Below, piece by piece: positions 17,845 through 26,268 of a stretch of 64,000 nucleotides of DNA. Positions within the stretch are counted from its first letter, which is position 1; each line of letters starts with the position of its first letter. A program made the position numbers and the translations under genes. The notes under the pieces are model-generated. The model made no database searches, had not been told where the DNA came from, and saw nothing but the letters and a program-made list of their open reading frames with translations. The stretch comes from Streptomyces sp. NBC_01445 (lineage in GTDB: Bacteria > Actinomycetota > Actinomycetes > Streptomycetales > Streptomycetaceae), in contig NZ_CP109485.1 in assembly GCF_035918235.1 (NCBI RefSeq), forward strand, positions 5,877,501-5,941,500. Reading direction: 5' to 3'.

Positions 17845-18075
17845 CTAGAGCTGACCGCGCCACCACGGGACGTCGGGTGAGTGGGCGCGGATGACCTCGG
17901 CTCGTCCGAGGATCTTGGAGCCGAGCTCCCGAACCAGCCTGCGCAGCTCTCGGGCCGACTTCTTGGGCAACCCGTGAATGATCTCTTCGAGGTGATCGCG
18001 GGAGTGGCCCGGATCGCATCCGCACTCGGGATATCTGGACTCCTGGGCATCGTCGCCTGCTTCGGCTTCAACCAC
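17845..18075 (-). CDS. Small Streptomyces hypothetical protein, possibly truncated
   Basis: A 76-residue frame with D-H-L-E-E-I-I-H-G-L-P-K-K-S-A-R-E-L and a W-W-R terminal segment. Short Streptomyces proteins with an E-L-R-x-L-V-x-x-L core and a C-terminal P-W-W motif are familiar, but have no known function. The N-terminal Cys-containing part looks less typical and no ribosome binding site stands out, so it may be a fragment. Confidence 0.4.
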   Translation of the reverse strand: MVEAEAGDDAQESRYPECGCDPGHSRDHLEEIIHGLPKKSARELRRLVRELGSKILGRAEVIRAHSPDVPWWRGQL

Positions 18076-18315
18076 TGGGTCTCCACACTGCTTTCGCTGC
18101 GCGGCTCCGACCTGGAGCAGACCCGCCCGTAGACAGCGGTCATCGTGACCGTGGGTGCGCTGGGGCCGCGCCGGCCATGCAGTTCACGCTGGTGAGCTTG
18201 AGCTCCCGGAGCGAGGTCGGGTGTCCGCTAGGCAGCCCAACTGATGGGACGCAGCTGTGTCGATCAGCGGTCGACGCGGTCTTCCTTGCTTCCCTTGCGT
18301 CAGGAGGCCCATCAA

Positions 18316-19314
18316 ATGAATGACGAGCGACAGCAGGACACCCGCTCCCGACTGACCGCGTCCCGGCGCGGTGTGCTGGCCGCGGTAGCCCTTGCGCCGG
18401 CATGTGCCGCTGTGCCGGCTCGGGCCCAGTCCCGGCCTTTCGGACCTGAGGGACGCGTTCTGGTCGAGCCGGTGATGACCAAGCTGGCGGACTGGGCGGA
18501 CGTGGGCAAGGCTCTTGGCCGCACCGGTGACATGAGGCGGTTCATGTACCACACGGCCTTTCCGCGCCGCGACCTCACGGTCTTTTCCCGCGGCATTCTG
18601 ATCAAGCCTGCACTCGCTCTGGGCGCGCACGTGTCCTTCGTCCGGTACGCAGACCACGGCACGCTCATGATGGGGGACACCGTCGTCACCGAGCGTGAAC
18701 TGCAGCGCTTCTGTGACGTCCTGCAACAGCGGGGAATCATGCTGACCGCCATCCACAAGCATCTGCTGGCACATGATCCGGATGTCTGGTGGGTTCATCT
18801 GCATGCTCACGGCCACGATCCGGTCGCCGTTGCCCGCGGAGTACGCGCGGCATTGAACTGCACCAGTACCCCGCCTGCCGAACCCGTGACCCTCTCGCCG
18901 CCCGTCGACCTGGACACTGCCTCGATCGATGCCGCCATGGGCGTCAAGGGGGCGGTCAGCGGCGAGATCTACACGTGCACCTATATCCGCCGCGAGATCA
19001 TCGCCGACGGCAATCTGGCCCTGCCTCCAGGACTGGGCGCCACCACCTCCGTCAACTTTCAGCCGCTCGGCGGCGGAAAGGCCGCGGTCAGCGGGGATCT
19101 GGTCATGATCGCCAACGAGGTCCAGCCCGTCCTCGTGGCCCTGCGGCGCGGCGGGGTCGAACTCGTCGAGGTGCATCACCACCACCTCAACGACGACCCT
19201 CACCTGTTCTTTGTCCACTACTGGGCTGTCGGCGATGCCGTCAGGCTCACCGAGGCCATTCGCCGGGCCGTGGACGTCACCAACGCCGTACCGATGGCTG
19301 GAGTCGCCGGCTAG
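18316..19314 (+). CDS. Secreted DUF1259 (LppY/LpqO-like) protein
   Basis: A 332-residue protein; ATG at 18316 with AGGAGG (18302-18307) eight bases ahead. Residues 11-50 look like an export signal of Tat type (S-R-R-G-V-L-A-A-V-A-L-A, then A-x-A at the end). Two DUF1259 copies follow: one ends in I-H-K-H-L-L-A-H-D-P with H-L-H-A-H-G-H, the second in E-V-H-H-H-H-L-N-D-D-P with F-V-H-Y-W. The paired His clusters suggest metal binding. Mycobacterial relatives LppY and LpqO are lipoproteins of unknown role. Confidence 0.85.
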   Translation: MNDERQQDTRSRLTASRRGVLAAVALAPACAAVPARAQSRPFGPEGRVLVEPVMTKLADWADVGKALGRTGDMRRFMYHTAFPRRDLTVFSRGILIKPALALGAHVSFVRYADHGTLMMGDTVVTERELQRFCDVLQQRGIMLTAIHKHLLAHDPDVWWVHLHAHGHDPVAVARGVRAALNCTSTPPAEPVTLSPPVDLDTASIDAAMGVKGAVSGEIYTCTYIRREIIADGNLALPPGLGATTSVNFQPLGGGKAAVSGDLVMIANEVQPVLVALRRGGVELVEVHHHHLNDDPHLFFVHYWAVGDAVRLTEAIRRAVDVTNAVPMAGVAG

Positions 19315-19450
19315 GAGCGCGTCCCAGTAACAGGACTGTCCAGCCAACCTTGCGCAGTCCCCCACGGCGGCCCTTCGCCGACTGATGCGATGCCCGGACG
19401 CAGACGCTGGTGTACGCCCCCGTCCGGCGTCGTGATGTCAGCAGCGGATG

Positions 19451-20023
19451 TCAGACACGTGGTTGCGGGGCGGGTGACAGTGCGGTGCGGGCGGCGGAGA
19501 GGACCTGCTCGGACAGCGGGGAGTCCTTGGTGGCGCGGGCCAGGAGAAGGGCGCCGAGCATGGTGCACAGCCGGGCGATGCCGTCCTCGTCGTCGGTGGC
19601 GAGCCACTGGGTGAAGTCCTGTACCCCTTCGGTGTAGGCGCGGTGCGCCCCGCGGTCGCCACTGGTCCGGGCCATGTCGGTGGCGAGCGCGGCGACGGGG
19701 CAGCCCGAGGCGGGGTTGTCCCGGTGCCGGACGGACAGGTACCCGTCGATCAGGGCCTGCTGGGCCTCGGCGCGGTGTCCCTCGTGCTCCTCGAGCGTGG
19801 TGGCGTGGCGCTCGGCCAGTTCGCCGACCGCGTGGACGACCGCCTCGTCGATCAGAGCCTCCTTGGAGGCGAACTGCTTGTAAAAGCCGCCGTGCGTCAG
19901 GCCGGCCGCCTTCATCAGATCCGCGACGCTCACGCCCGTGCCCTGCTCGCGGAACAGCTGCGAGGCCTGCTCCACGACCCGCTGGCGGTTCGCCTGCGCC
20001 TGTGCATGTGAGACGCGACCCAT
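19451..20023 (-). CDS. TetR-family repressor
   Basis: A 190-residue protein with an N-terminal helix-turn-helix (V-S-V-A-D-L-M-K-A-A-G-L-T-H-G-G-F-Y-K-Q-F, residues 31-51) of the H-G-G-F-Y-x-H-F subclass, and a C-terminal ligand domain with P-A-S-G-C-P-V-A-A-L. It is divergent from a membrane-protein gene, with the palindrome GATGTC-N4-GACATC between them. Most likely it represses both genes and responds to a small toxic ligand, by analogy with this subclass. Confidence 0.9.
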   Translation of the reverse strand: MGRVSHAQAQANRQRVVEQASQLFREQGTGVSVADLMKAAGLTHGGFYKQFASKEALIDEAVVHAVGELAERHATTLEEHEGHRAEAQQALIDGYLSVRHRDNPASGCPVAALATDMARTSGDRGAHRAYTEGVQDFTQWLATDDEDGIARLCTMLGALLLARATKDSPLSEQVLSAARTALSPAPQPRV

Positions 20024-20040
20024 CGGGCACCTCCATTTTG

Positions 20041-20056
20041 GATGTCGGAAGACATC
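20041..20056. promoter_or_regulatory. TetR operator palindrome
   Basis: GATGTC and GACATC arms around GGAA, 17 bp before the tetR start and about 94 bp before the divergent gene. Its symmetry and position make it the likely repressor site. An AT-rich stretch (20057-20098) beside it probably holds the promoters. Confidence 0.65.
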
Positions 20057-20149
20057 TATCGTACGCTGCTATTTAGATCATCCACATAATCTATTTCGGG
20101 CGCTCCCCTCCCCTCATCCAAGGGCGCGCCCCTTCACGGGAGACATTTC

Positions 20150-21169
20150 ATGGCCACTCGCCTCGGCCCGGCGGCCGAAGCCGACCTGACCACCACCGCC
20201 TCCTCCTCGACCGCGCCACCGGTCCGGCTCTGGCTCCAGCCGGCCCTGATCGCCCTGGTCGTCGTGGCGGCCTTCGTCGGCTGCTACGTCGGTCTGCAGC
20301 GCAACCCGCAGCCGCACCGGGTGCCGGTGGCTGTTGCCGGGCAGGAGCTTTCGGGCGAGATACGCCAGGTCCTCGGTGACAGCGTCGATGTCCATCCTGT
20401 CGCCGACGCGGCCACGGGACGCGCTGAGCTGGAGCGTCGCGATGTCGTGGCCGCGGTCAGCGGCCGCGCGGACTCCGACCGGCTGCGCCTGGAGGTCGGC
20501 GGGGCCAACGGGCAGTCGACGACGACGGCCGTCAAGAGCCTGATCGGCGCCTATGCCCACGGGTCGGGCCAGCGCCTGACCACGGTGGACGTCGTCCCGT
20601 TCGCCCGTTTCGACTCCCGTGGACTGGCCGGGTTCTACATGGCGTTCGGCGTCACGCTGGCCGGCTTCGTCCTCGCCCAGAACGCCCTCGGGCTCGCGAA
20701 CCGTCTGCACCTGCGCCACCGGTTCTGGCTGCTGTCCGGCGTCTCTGTGGCCATCGGCATCGTCGCCACCGTCATCGCCGGACCCATCCTCGGGGCGGTG
20801 CCCGCGCCGGTGGTGCCGCTGGCCTTCGGCTTGACGCTGCTGGCCGCGGCAGCCGCGTTCACCACCAAGCTGCTGGGCACCTACCTCGGTCCGGTCGGCG
20901 TGCCGGTCGCCACCCTTTTGCTGCTCACGGTCGGCAACTCCACCAGCGGAGCCACCATCGGCCCGGACCTCCTGCCCTCCGCCGCTCGCGCCGTCTCCGC
21001 CCTGCTGCCGCCGGGCGCGGCCGTCCGCGCCGTGACCGACCTGAGCTACTTCCACGGCGCGCAGGCGGTGCAGCCATTGGCCACCCTCGCGCTGTGGGCG
21101 GTGATCGCCGCGGTCCTGGTGAGCCTGCGCCCCCACCTGAGGCGACGGCCCACTCGGGTGACCACCTGA
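20150..21169 (+). CDS. YhgE/Pip- or DUF3533-like membrane protein
   Basis: A 339-residue protein with one N-terminal membrane helix (about 29-49), a soluble extracytoplasmic stretch of about 110 residues, and five more helices from about 165 to the end. This one-plus-five layout is that of ABC-2-type permease relatives (YhgE/Pip, SNG1). No ATPase gene is adjacent. The divergent TetR gene and shared palindrome suggest inducible expression, possibly for efflux or envelope stress. Confidence 0.75.
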   Translation: MATRLGPAAEADLTTTASSSTAPPVRLWLQPALIALVVVAAFVGCYVGLQRNPQPHRVPVAVAGQELSGEIRQVLGDSVDVHPVADAATGRAELERRDVVAAVSGRADSDRLRLEVGGANGQSTTTAVKSLIGAYAHGSGQRLTTVDVVPFARFDSRGLAGFYMAFGVTLAGFVLAQNALGLANRLHLRHRFWLLSGVSVAIGIVATVIAGPILGAVPAPVVPLAFGLTLLAAAAAFTTKLLGTYLGPVGVPVATLLLLTVGNSTSGATIGPDLLPSAARAVSALLPPGAAVRAVTDLSYFHGAQAVQPLATLALWAVIAAVLVSLRPHLRRRPTRVTT

Positions 21170-21284
21170 CCCGCGGTCAGGGTGAAGTCCGTGACGCAGA
21201 CGTGCCTCTGCGGGCCCGCAGAGTCCTTCTCGAACACCGAAGGGCCGGCCCGGGAGAAACCCCTCCTGAGCTGGCCATCGTCAA

Positions 21285-21322
21285 TGTGCCCCCGGCAGGA
21301 TTCGAACCTGCGACGCCCGCTT
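21285..21322. repeat. Partial duplicate of tRNA-Arg 3' end (att-like)
   Basis: Thirty-eight bases match 21678-21715 with a single difference. They cover the acceptor 3' strand, the T-arm and part of the variable region and anticodon stem of the tRNA-Arg gene. Such 3' tRNA copies mark attachment sites of integrative elements. No integrase gene lies between the copies, so only a scar remains. Confidence 0.65.
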
Positions 21323-21608
21323 CGAGGAGTTCGCCCATCTGGACGGCTCAGGCAGCGACGTATCCGGCCATCTCGGCCGACCAGTGCACGGCCCAGGGCG
21401 GAACGGTCAACCAGGGCGAGAGACTGCCGTCACCGCAGCTTGTGGAGGGCCTGCGGGCAGTGCTTCGGGATGACCGGGCTCATGTCAGGGACGCCCTATT
21501 ACTCAGAATGGGTGACTGAGAGCAGACTTGCGAGTCGTGGCAGGGCGCCGTGGAGCTGGAGGCCCTGGTAGTCGGCCGCCCCAGCGCGGACGTGAAGGTG
21601 AGAAATAT

Positions 21609-21645
21609 GAGACTGCCCCCCGGGATGATCCCGGGGGGCAGTCTC
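21609..21645 (-). terminator. tRNA-Arg terminator
   Basis: Perfect 17-base arms (21609-21625 and 21629-21645) with a three-base loop, 35 bases beyond the tRNA 3' end on the minus strand and followed by ATATTTCTC in that direction. Confidence 0.85.
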
Positions 21646-21679
21646 GCAATATGACCCGTGACCTGCACGAACCTGTCTG

Positions 21680-21752
21680 TGCCCCCGGCAGGATTCGAAC
21701 CTGCGACACCCGCTTTAGGAGAGCGGTGCTCTATCCCCTGAGCTACGAAGGC
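21680..21752 (-). tRNA. tRNA-Arg (anticodon CCT)
   Basis: Read on the minus strand, the seven-base acceptor stem GCCTTCG pairs with CGGGGGC with two G-U pairs. The anticodon stem is CCGCT/AGCGG with loop CTCCTAA, giving anticodon CCT (codon AGG). The T-arm is GCAGG-TTCGAAT-CCTGC and the discriminator base is A. CCA is not encoded. Its 3' part is duplicated at 21285-21322. Confidence 0.93.
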
Positions 21753-22116
21753 GGGGATCTGTCGGAAAACGACCCTGAAAGTCTGCCGAGGTGGGCGGAC
21801 TGCTCAGGCGTGCTTGGCGACAGGTCGTGGTGGCAGCCCGTGAGGGCGCAGCCACCGCGGTCAGTGTAGCGGGTGGTGTCTGATCCGAGGGCGGAGAGAT
21901 GTGCGTACCGGCTCAGGCTGCGAGCGCGTGGGTGATCTTGGCTCGGGTGACGGAGTTGCTCAGCCAGGCGCCGCCGATGTGGATCAGCAGGGGACTCTCT
22001 TGTGGGGCGGCGGCCGACGTGGGTGTCCGGCGGGATCTGCCTCAGGTGCTCGGTGCGGTCCCGGTTTCGCCGGCTCACGTCCACCGGCCGGCGAAACCGG
22101 CACCGTTGTCACGGAT
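21753..22116. other. Interval between tRNA-Arg and the paoABC operon
   Basis: It holds the tRNA promoter region and the operon terminator. On the minus strand a short frame ends in L-S-N-S-V-T-R-A-K-I-T-H-A-L-A-A before a stop near 21914, which looks like a C-terminal gene scrap of unknown family. No intact gene is seen. Confidence 0.45.
22061..22100 (-). terminator. Terminator of the paoABC-like operon
   Basis: Perfect 14-base arms at 22061-22074 and 22087-22100 around a 12-base loop, 17 bp beyond the paoC-like stop codon. Confidence 0.8.
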
Positions 22117-24345
22117 TCAGGCATCCATCAGTGGCAGACCGGGCAGCACCTTCTCGATGGTGATGGGGAAGTCGCGCACACGCACGCCGGTGGCGTTGAA
22201 CACCGCGTTCGCGATCGACGCACCGGCCCCGCAGATGCCCAGCTCGCCGACGCCCTTCGCGCCCAGGGCATTGGCCTTGTCGTCGTACCCGTCAAGGACG
22301 ACCGCGTCGACGTCGGGGATGTCGGCGTGGACCGGCACCAGGTATTGCGCGAAGTCCCGGTTGACGAAGGCGCCGGATCGCAGGTCGACCACGGCCTCCT
22401 CTTCGAGGGCCGCGCCGGCTCCCCAGATCATGCCGCCGATCAGCTGCGAGCGAGCCGTCTTCGCGTTGAGCACGCGGCCCACCGAGAACACGCCGAGCAT
22501 CCGCCGCAGACGGATCTCGGCGGTGTCCGCGTCGACCCCCACTTCAGCGAAATGGGCCCCGTAGGTGTTGATCGAGTAGTCCGTGTAGTTCGGATCATCG
22601 CCCATGAAGCGGGTACCGCCCTCCGCCTCGAACCCTTCCGGACGGTTGCGTGCGACGATCTCGCTCAGCGCCTCGGACGCGCCGCCGACAGCCACGTTGC
22701 GGTCGGAGAACACGGCGTCCTTCGGGTCCAGGCCGTGCAGCGGCGAGCGCGTGTCGCCGCGCGCCGCGGTCAGGAGCTGCTCGCGCAGGGCCATACACGC
22801 ACCATGTACCGCATTGCTCGAGCTTGCGGCGCCCCACGAGCCGCCGGACCCCCAGCTGGTGGGAAGCTCGGAGCGCCCGAGCTCGATCCGCACCCGATCG
22901 GGCGGCAGTCCGAGTCCGTCGGCCGCGACCTGGGTCAGGACGGTGTACGTGCCCGTGCCGAGATCGGTCATGTCTGTCTGGACGACGGCGGTGCCGTCGG
23001 CCTCCAACCGCACTCGCGCTGCTGTCGGCCCTTGGAAGTGCCCGCGGATGGCGGCCGACATGCCGTAGCCGACCAGCCACCGCCCGTCGCGCACGCTCGC
23101 CGGGGTGGCGGGGCGGTGCTCCCAGCCGAACCGGCGCGCGCCTTCACGCAGGCAGTCGACCAGGTGCCGGTCGCTGTACGGCACGTCTCGTTCTGGATCG
23201 ACGGTGGGCTCGTTGAGGATCCGCAGCTCGACCGGGTTCATCCCGAGCGCATGGGCCAGCTCGTCCATCGCCGACTCGACCGCCAGCATGCCCGGCGCTT
23301 CGCCCGGCGCGCGTACGTCCGTCCCGGGCGGCAGATCGAGCGGCGCAAGCCGGTGGCTGGTCAACCGGTGGGGCGCGGCGTAGAGGCTGCGGGTCGTGGC
23401 GGCGGTCTGCTCGGCGTACTCCACGTCGGGGTTGGTGTGCATGGTGACGTCATGGGCGATCGCGGTCAGCTGTCCGTCCTGCGCCGCGCCCAGTCGGACC
23501 CGCTGGCTGGTTGTTGGGCGGTTGCCGACGAGCTGGAAGATCTGCTGCCTGGTCATCGCGACCTTGACCGGTTGGCGCAATTCGCGAGCGGCGAGCGCCG
23601 CCAGGATCGTCTCGGAATGGATGCCCAGCTTGGAGCCGAATCCCCCGCCGACGAAGGGGGTGACGATGTGGACCCGCTCCGGGGCGAGCCGAAGCGTGGC
23701 GGCGACGGAGGACCGCGCCGCGTCGACGATCTGGCAGCTGACGTAGACGACCAGGTCCTCGTCGCGCGGTTCCGCCAGACACGCGTGCGGTTCCATCGGC
23801 ATCGAGAGCTCGTACGGCGTCGTGTACTCCTGGTCGAGCTTGACCGCCGCGCTGTCGAAACCGGCATCGAAATCGCCGACCGCGGTGTCGGTAGGGAGAC
23901 CGGCGTTGACCACTTTCGGGATGTACACCTCGTCTTCCTGCTCGGCAAAGTTGAAACGTCCGTGTTCGCCGGCGTATTCGACGTCGACCAGACCGGCGGC
24001 CGCTCGGGCCTGTTCGAGGGCCGTGGCGACGACGAATGCCACCGGCTCGCCGTAATAGTGGATGTCGGGGCCGGTCAGTACCGGCTGGGCGCGCCAGTAT
24101 TCGAACGGAACGGACTCGTCACGGACACCCTGCGCGGGGGCATTGTGATAGGTCATCACCATCTTTACGCCGGGTGCGCGTTCGGCGCTCTCGGTGTCGA
24201 TCCGGGTGATGCGGCCTTTGCCGATCGTCGCGCCGACGATGAACCCGTAGAGAGGTTGGCCGGCCCCCCACTGCTCGTAGGCGTAGGTGGCCCGGCCTGC
24301 GACCTTCAACGGGCCGTCGACGCGGTTCAGAGCTTGCCCGATCAT
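22117..24345 (-). CDS. paoC: Aldehyde/xanthine oxidase molybdenum subunit (PaoC-like)
   Basis: A 742-residue subunit of the xanthine oxidase family. The aldehyde oxidase a/b hammerhead domain is at about 15-120. The molybdopterin-binding part carries V-G-G-G-F-G-S-K, G-T-G-T-Y-T and the C-terminal G-V-G-E-L-G with catalytic Glu701. Its length fits PaoC/YagR rather than the longer fused XdhB type. With PaoA and PaoB it should form a cytoplasmic heterotrimer oxidising aromatic or aliphatic aldehydes to acids. It starts nine bases after the PaoB stop. No PaoD/XdhC-type cofactor chaperone is in the window. Confidence 0.92.
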   Translation of the reverse strand: MIGQALNRVDGPLKVAGRATYAYEQWGAGQPLYGFIVGATIGKGRITRIDTESAERAPGVKMVMTYHNAPAQGVRDESVPFEYWRAQPVLTGPDIHYYGEPVAFVVATALEQARAAAGLVDVEYAGEHGRFNFAEQEDEVYIPKVVNAGLPTDTAVGDFDAGFDSAAVKLDQEYTTPYELSMPMEPHACLAEPRDEDLVVYVSCQIVDAARSSVAATLRLAPERVHIVTPFVGGGFGSKLGIHSETILAALAARELRQPVKVAMTRQQIFQLVGNRPTTSQRVRLGAAQDGQLTAIAHDVTMHTNPDVEYAEQTAATTRSLYAAPHRLTSHRLAPLDLPPGTDVRAPGEAPGMLAVESAMDELAHALGMNPVELRILNEPTVDPERDVPYSDRHLVDCLREGARRFGWEHRPATPASVRDGRWLVGYGMSAAIRGHFQGPTAARVRLEADGTAVVQTDMTDLGTGTYTVLTQVAADGLGLPPDRVRIELGRSELPTSWGSGGSWGAASSSNAVHGACMALREQLLTAARGDTRSPLHGLDPKDAVFSDRNVAVGGASEALSEIVARNRPEGFEAEGGTRFMGDDPNYTDYSINTYGAHFAEVGVDADTAEIRLRRMLGVFSVGRVLNAKTARSQLIGGMIWGAGAALEEEAVVDLRSGAFVNRDFAQYLVPVHADIPDVDAVVLDGYDDKANALGAKGVGELGICGAGASIANAVFNATGVRVRDFPITIEKVLPGLPLMDA

Positions 24346-24354
24346 CTCGTCTCC

Positions 24355-25338
24355 TCAGCTCGCCCGGGCCGCTTGCGCCAGCGTGCGGCACAGCGTGCGC
24401 CTGGCCAGCTCGATCTTGAAGTCGTTGTGCCCCTGCCCCACGGCGTCGCGCATCGCGGCCTCGGCGGCGGCGCGATAGGTGGCCATCGTGGCGGGACGGC
24501 CGGTCAACGCGGCCTCCGCCTCGATGGACCGCCAGGGCTTGTGCGCCACACCGCCGAAAGCCACCCGCGCCTCACCGATCGCTCCCTGGTCGGTCGAGAC
24601 GACAGCCGCCACGGAGACCAGCGCGAACTCGTACGACGCCCGGTCCCGCACCTTGCGGTAGATCTGCCGGCCCGCCGGGGGCGGGGGAAGGAGCGCGCTC
24701 GTGATCATCTCGCCAGGACGCAGCACGGTCTCGATGTGCGGCGTATGGCCCGGCAGCCGGTAGAAGTCCGCGATGCCGACGCGGCGTACCGACCCGTCGG
24801 CGTCGAGCAGCTCGATCTCCGCCTCCAGCACGGTCATCGCGACGGCCATGTCCGAGGGGTGGGTGGCGATGCAGGAGTCGCTGGCGCCGAGGACGGCGTG
24901 AATCCGGTTGAACCCGCCGATCGCCGAGCATCCGGAACCGGGATCGCGTTTGTTGCAGCCCGCAGCCGTGTCGTAGAAGTAGGGGCAGCGAGTGCGCTGC
25001 AGCAGATTTCCCCCGGTGGACGCCTTGTTGCGCAGCTGGCCCGAGGCGCCGGCCACCAGTGCCTCCGACAGCACCGGGTAGCGGGTACGCACTCGGGAGT
25101 CGGCGGCCACATCGGAATTCGCCGCCTGGGCCCCGATACGCAGTCCGCCGTCCGGGAGCTCCTCGATGTCCCGCAACGGAAGCCGGCTGATGTCGACCAG
25201 ATGGCTGGGCTTCTCGATGTCGAGCTTCATCAGGTCGAGCAGATTGGTGCCGCCGCTGATGAACTTCGCGCCGGTCCTGGACACCGCCGCGACGGCGGCC
25301 TGTGCGTCCGTCGCTCGCTCGTACGTGAAGGATCTCAT
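24355..25338 (-). CDS. paoB: Aldehyde oxidase FAD subunit (PaoB-like) with extra Fe-S motif
   Basis: A 327-residue CO-dehydrogenase-type FAD subunit: F-I-S-G-G-T-N-L-L (26-34), [10 protein letters not shown] (108-117), then Cys118, Cys128 and Cys137 in an insertion that in E. coli PaoB helps bind a [4Fe-4S] cluster missing from ordinary xanthine dehydrogenases. The start at 25338 overlaps the PaoA stop in ATGA, so the genes are coupled. It passes electrons from the molybdenum subunit to the acceptor. Confidence 0.92.
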   Translation of the reverse strand: MRSFTYERATDAQAAVAAVSRTGAKFISGGTNLLDLMKLDIEKPSHLVDISRLPLRDIEELPDGGLRIGAQAANSDVAADSRVRTRYPVLSEALVAGASGQLRNKASTGGNLLQRTRCPYFYDTAAGCNKRDPGSGCSAIGGFNRIHAVLGASDSCIATHPSDMAVAMTVLEAEIELLDADGSVRRVGIADFYRLPGHTPHIETVLRPGEMITSALLPPPPAGRQIYRKVRDRASYEFALVSVAAVVSTDQGAIGEARVAFGGVAHKPWRSIEAEAALTGRPATMATYRAAAEAAMRDAVGQGHNDFKIELARRTLCRTLAQAARAS

Positions 25339-25904
25339 TCCGGGTCTCCCACAGCGATGCCACGGATGGCCGCGACGATGTTCGGATAGGCGGCGCACCG
25401 ACAGATGTTGCCGCTCATCCGCTCGCGGATCTCCTCATCGGTCAACGCGATCCGCGTCGAGGTCACGTCAGCGGTGGCGTGGCTGGGCCAGCCCGCCTCC
25501 ACCTCGGCGATCATGCCGACGGCCGAACAGATCTGGCCGGGAGTGCAGTAGCCGCATTGGAAGCCGTCACGCTCGACGAAGGCGCGTTGCATGGGGTGCA
25601 GGCCATCGGGATGGCCCAGGCCTTCGATCGTCACGATCTCGTCGTCCTCATGCATCACGGCGAGCGTCAAACAGGAGTTGACGCGCCGGCCGTTGATCAG
25701 CACCGTGCAGGCGCCGCACTGCCCGTGATCACACCCCTTCTTGGTCCCGCTCAGGCGCAGGTGCTCGCGCAGCGCGTCGAGCAGCGAGGTCCGTGGATCG
25801 ACCTCGAGCCGCCGCACCTGATCGTTGACGTTCAACTCGATCGCCGAGAGCTGGGCCGTCTCGCCCTGGCTCCGCCCTGCGGCGCCCGTATCCGAATCAC
25901 TCAC
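25335..25904 (-). CDS. paoA: Aldehyde oxidase [2Fe-2S] subunit (PaoA-like)
   Basis: A 189-residue protein from the GTG at 25904, which has GAGGAAGG nine bases ahead. Cys58, 63, 66 and 78 form the plant-ferredoxin-type cluster; Cys117, 120, 168 and 170 form the second cluster. There is no Tat signal in this reading, unlike E. coli PaoA, which is exported; a longer start at 25970 also lacks a twin-Arg signal with a hydrophobic core. First gene of the operon. Confidence 0.92.
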   Translation of the reverse strand: MSDSDTGAAGRSQGETAQLSAIELNVNDQVRRLEVDPRTSLLDALREHLRLSGTKKGCDHGQCGACTVLINGRRVNSCLTLAVMHEDDEIVTIEGLGHPDGLHPMQRAFVERDGFQCGYCTPGQICSAVGMIAEVEAGWPSHATADVTSTRIALTDEEIRERMSGNICRCAAYPNIVAAIRGIAVGDPE

Positions 25905-26268
25905 CACAGCCCGCCTTCCTCGCTGAGTGCGGGTGTCACCCTGGACATGCGTCGCCACTGTGGGGCGCACTCCTCCTCAAGATCTCGCAGAAACCGATGC
26001 ACCGCTCGCCGGAGGGCGCTCGACCGCGCCCGCCTCACTCGACCGGGCGCTTCTGCGCGGCAGCCCGGCGCGCATCCCGCGCGGCCAGCCTGCGAACCGG
26101 CGCCGGGTGGCGGACGCGGGCCCGCGTCGTGTCTGTGCAGGAGGTCTCGGGGAAATCTTGAGGAAGCCCCTGTGACACGCGTCATCGGCGACGTAGCGTC
26201 CGTAAGGCCTGTAGATCGTGAACGAAGGCCTGTAGATCGTGTTCGGCCAGTGGGAAGGGGCCTTGTCC
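25905..26268. other. Divergent promoter region between paoA and acyl-CoA ligase
   Basis: No credible gene. It holds the promoters of both operons and a 17-bp direct repeat with 21-bp spacing (26204-26241). Confidence 0.55.
26204..26241. repeat. Paired 17-bp direct repeat upstream of the acyl-CoA ligase
   Basis: AAGGCCTGTAGATCGTG occurs at 26204-26220 and 26225-26241. The 21-bp spacing is two helical turns, so both copies face the same side of the DNA, as expected of a regulator binding cooperatively just upstream of the gene. Confidence 0.6.

Larger units (their letters stand above)
21170..21679. other. Noncoding interval with partial tRNA copy and terminator
   Basis: No convincing gene: frames over 21290-21330 only read through the copied tRNA 3' end. 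It contains a 38-base near-copy of the tRNA-Arg 3' part (21285-21322) and a large hairpin (21609-21645). Confidence 0.6.

Noticed and set aside
21182..21571. Reading frame with C-P-R-Q-D-S-N-L-R over the tRNA copy
   Set aside because: This peptide is the familiar artefact of translating a tRNA 3' end. There is no ribosome binding site or codon bias, and it lies over the att-like repeat.
21743..22084. Minus-strand frame between the tRNA and paoC
   Set aside because: It runs through the tRNA gene and the operon terminator and is compositionally unlike a gene.
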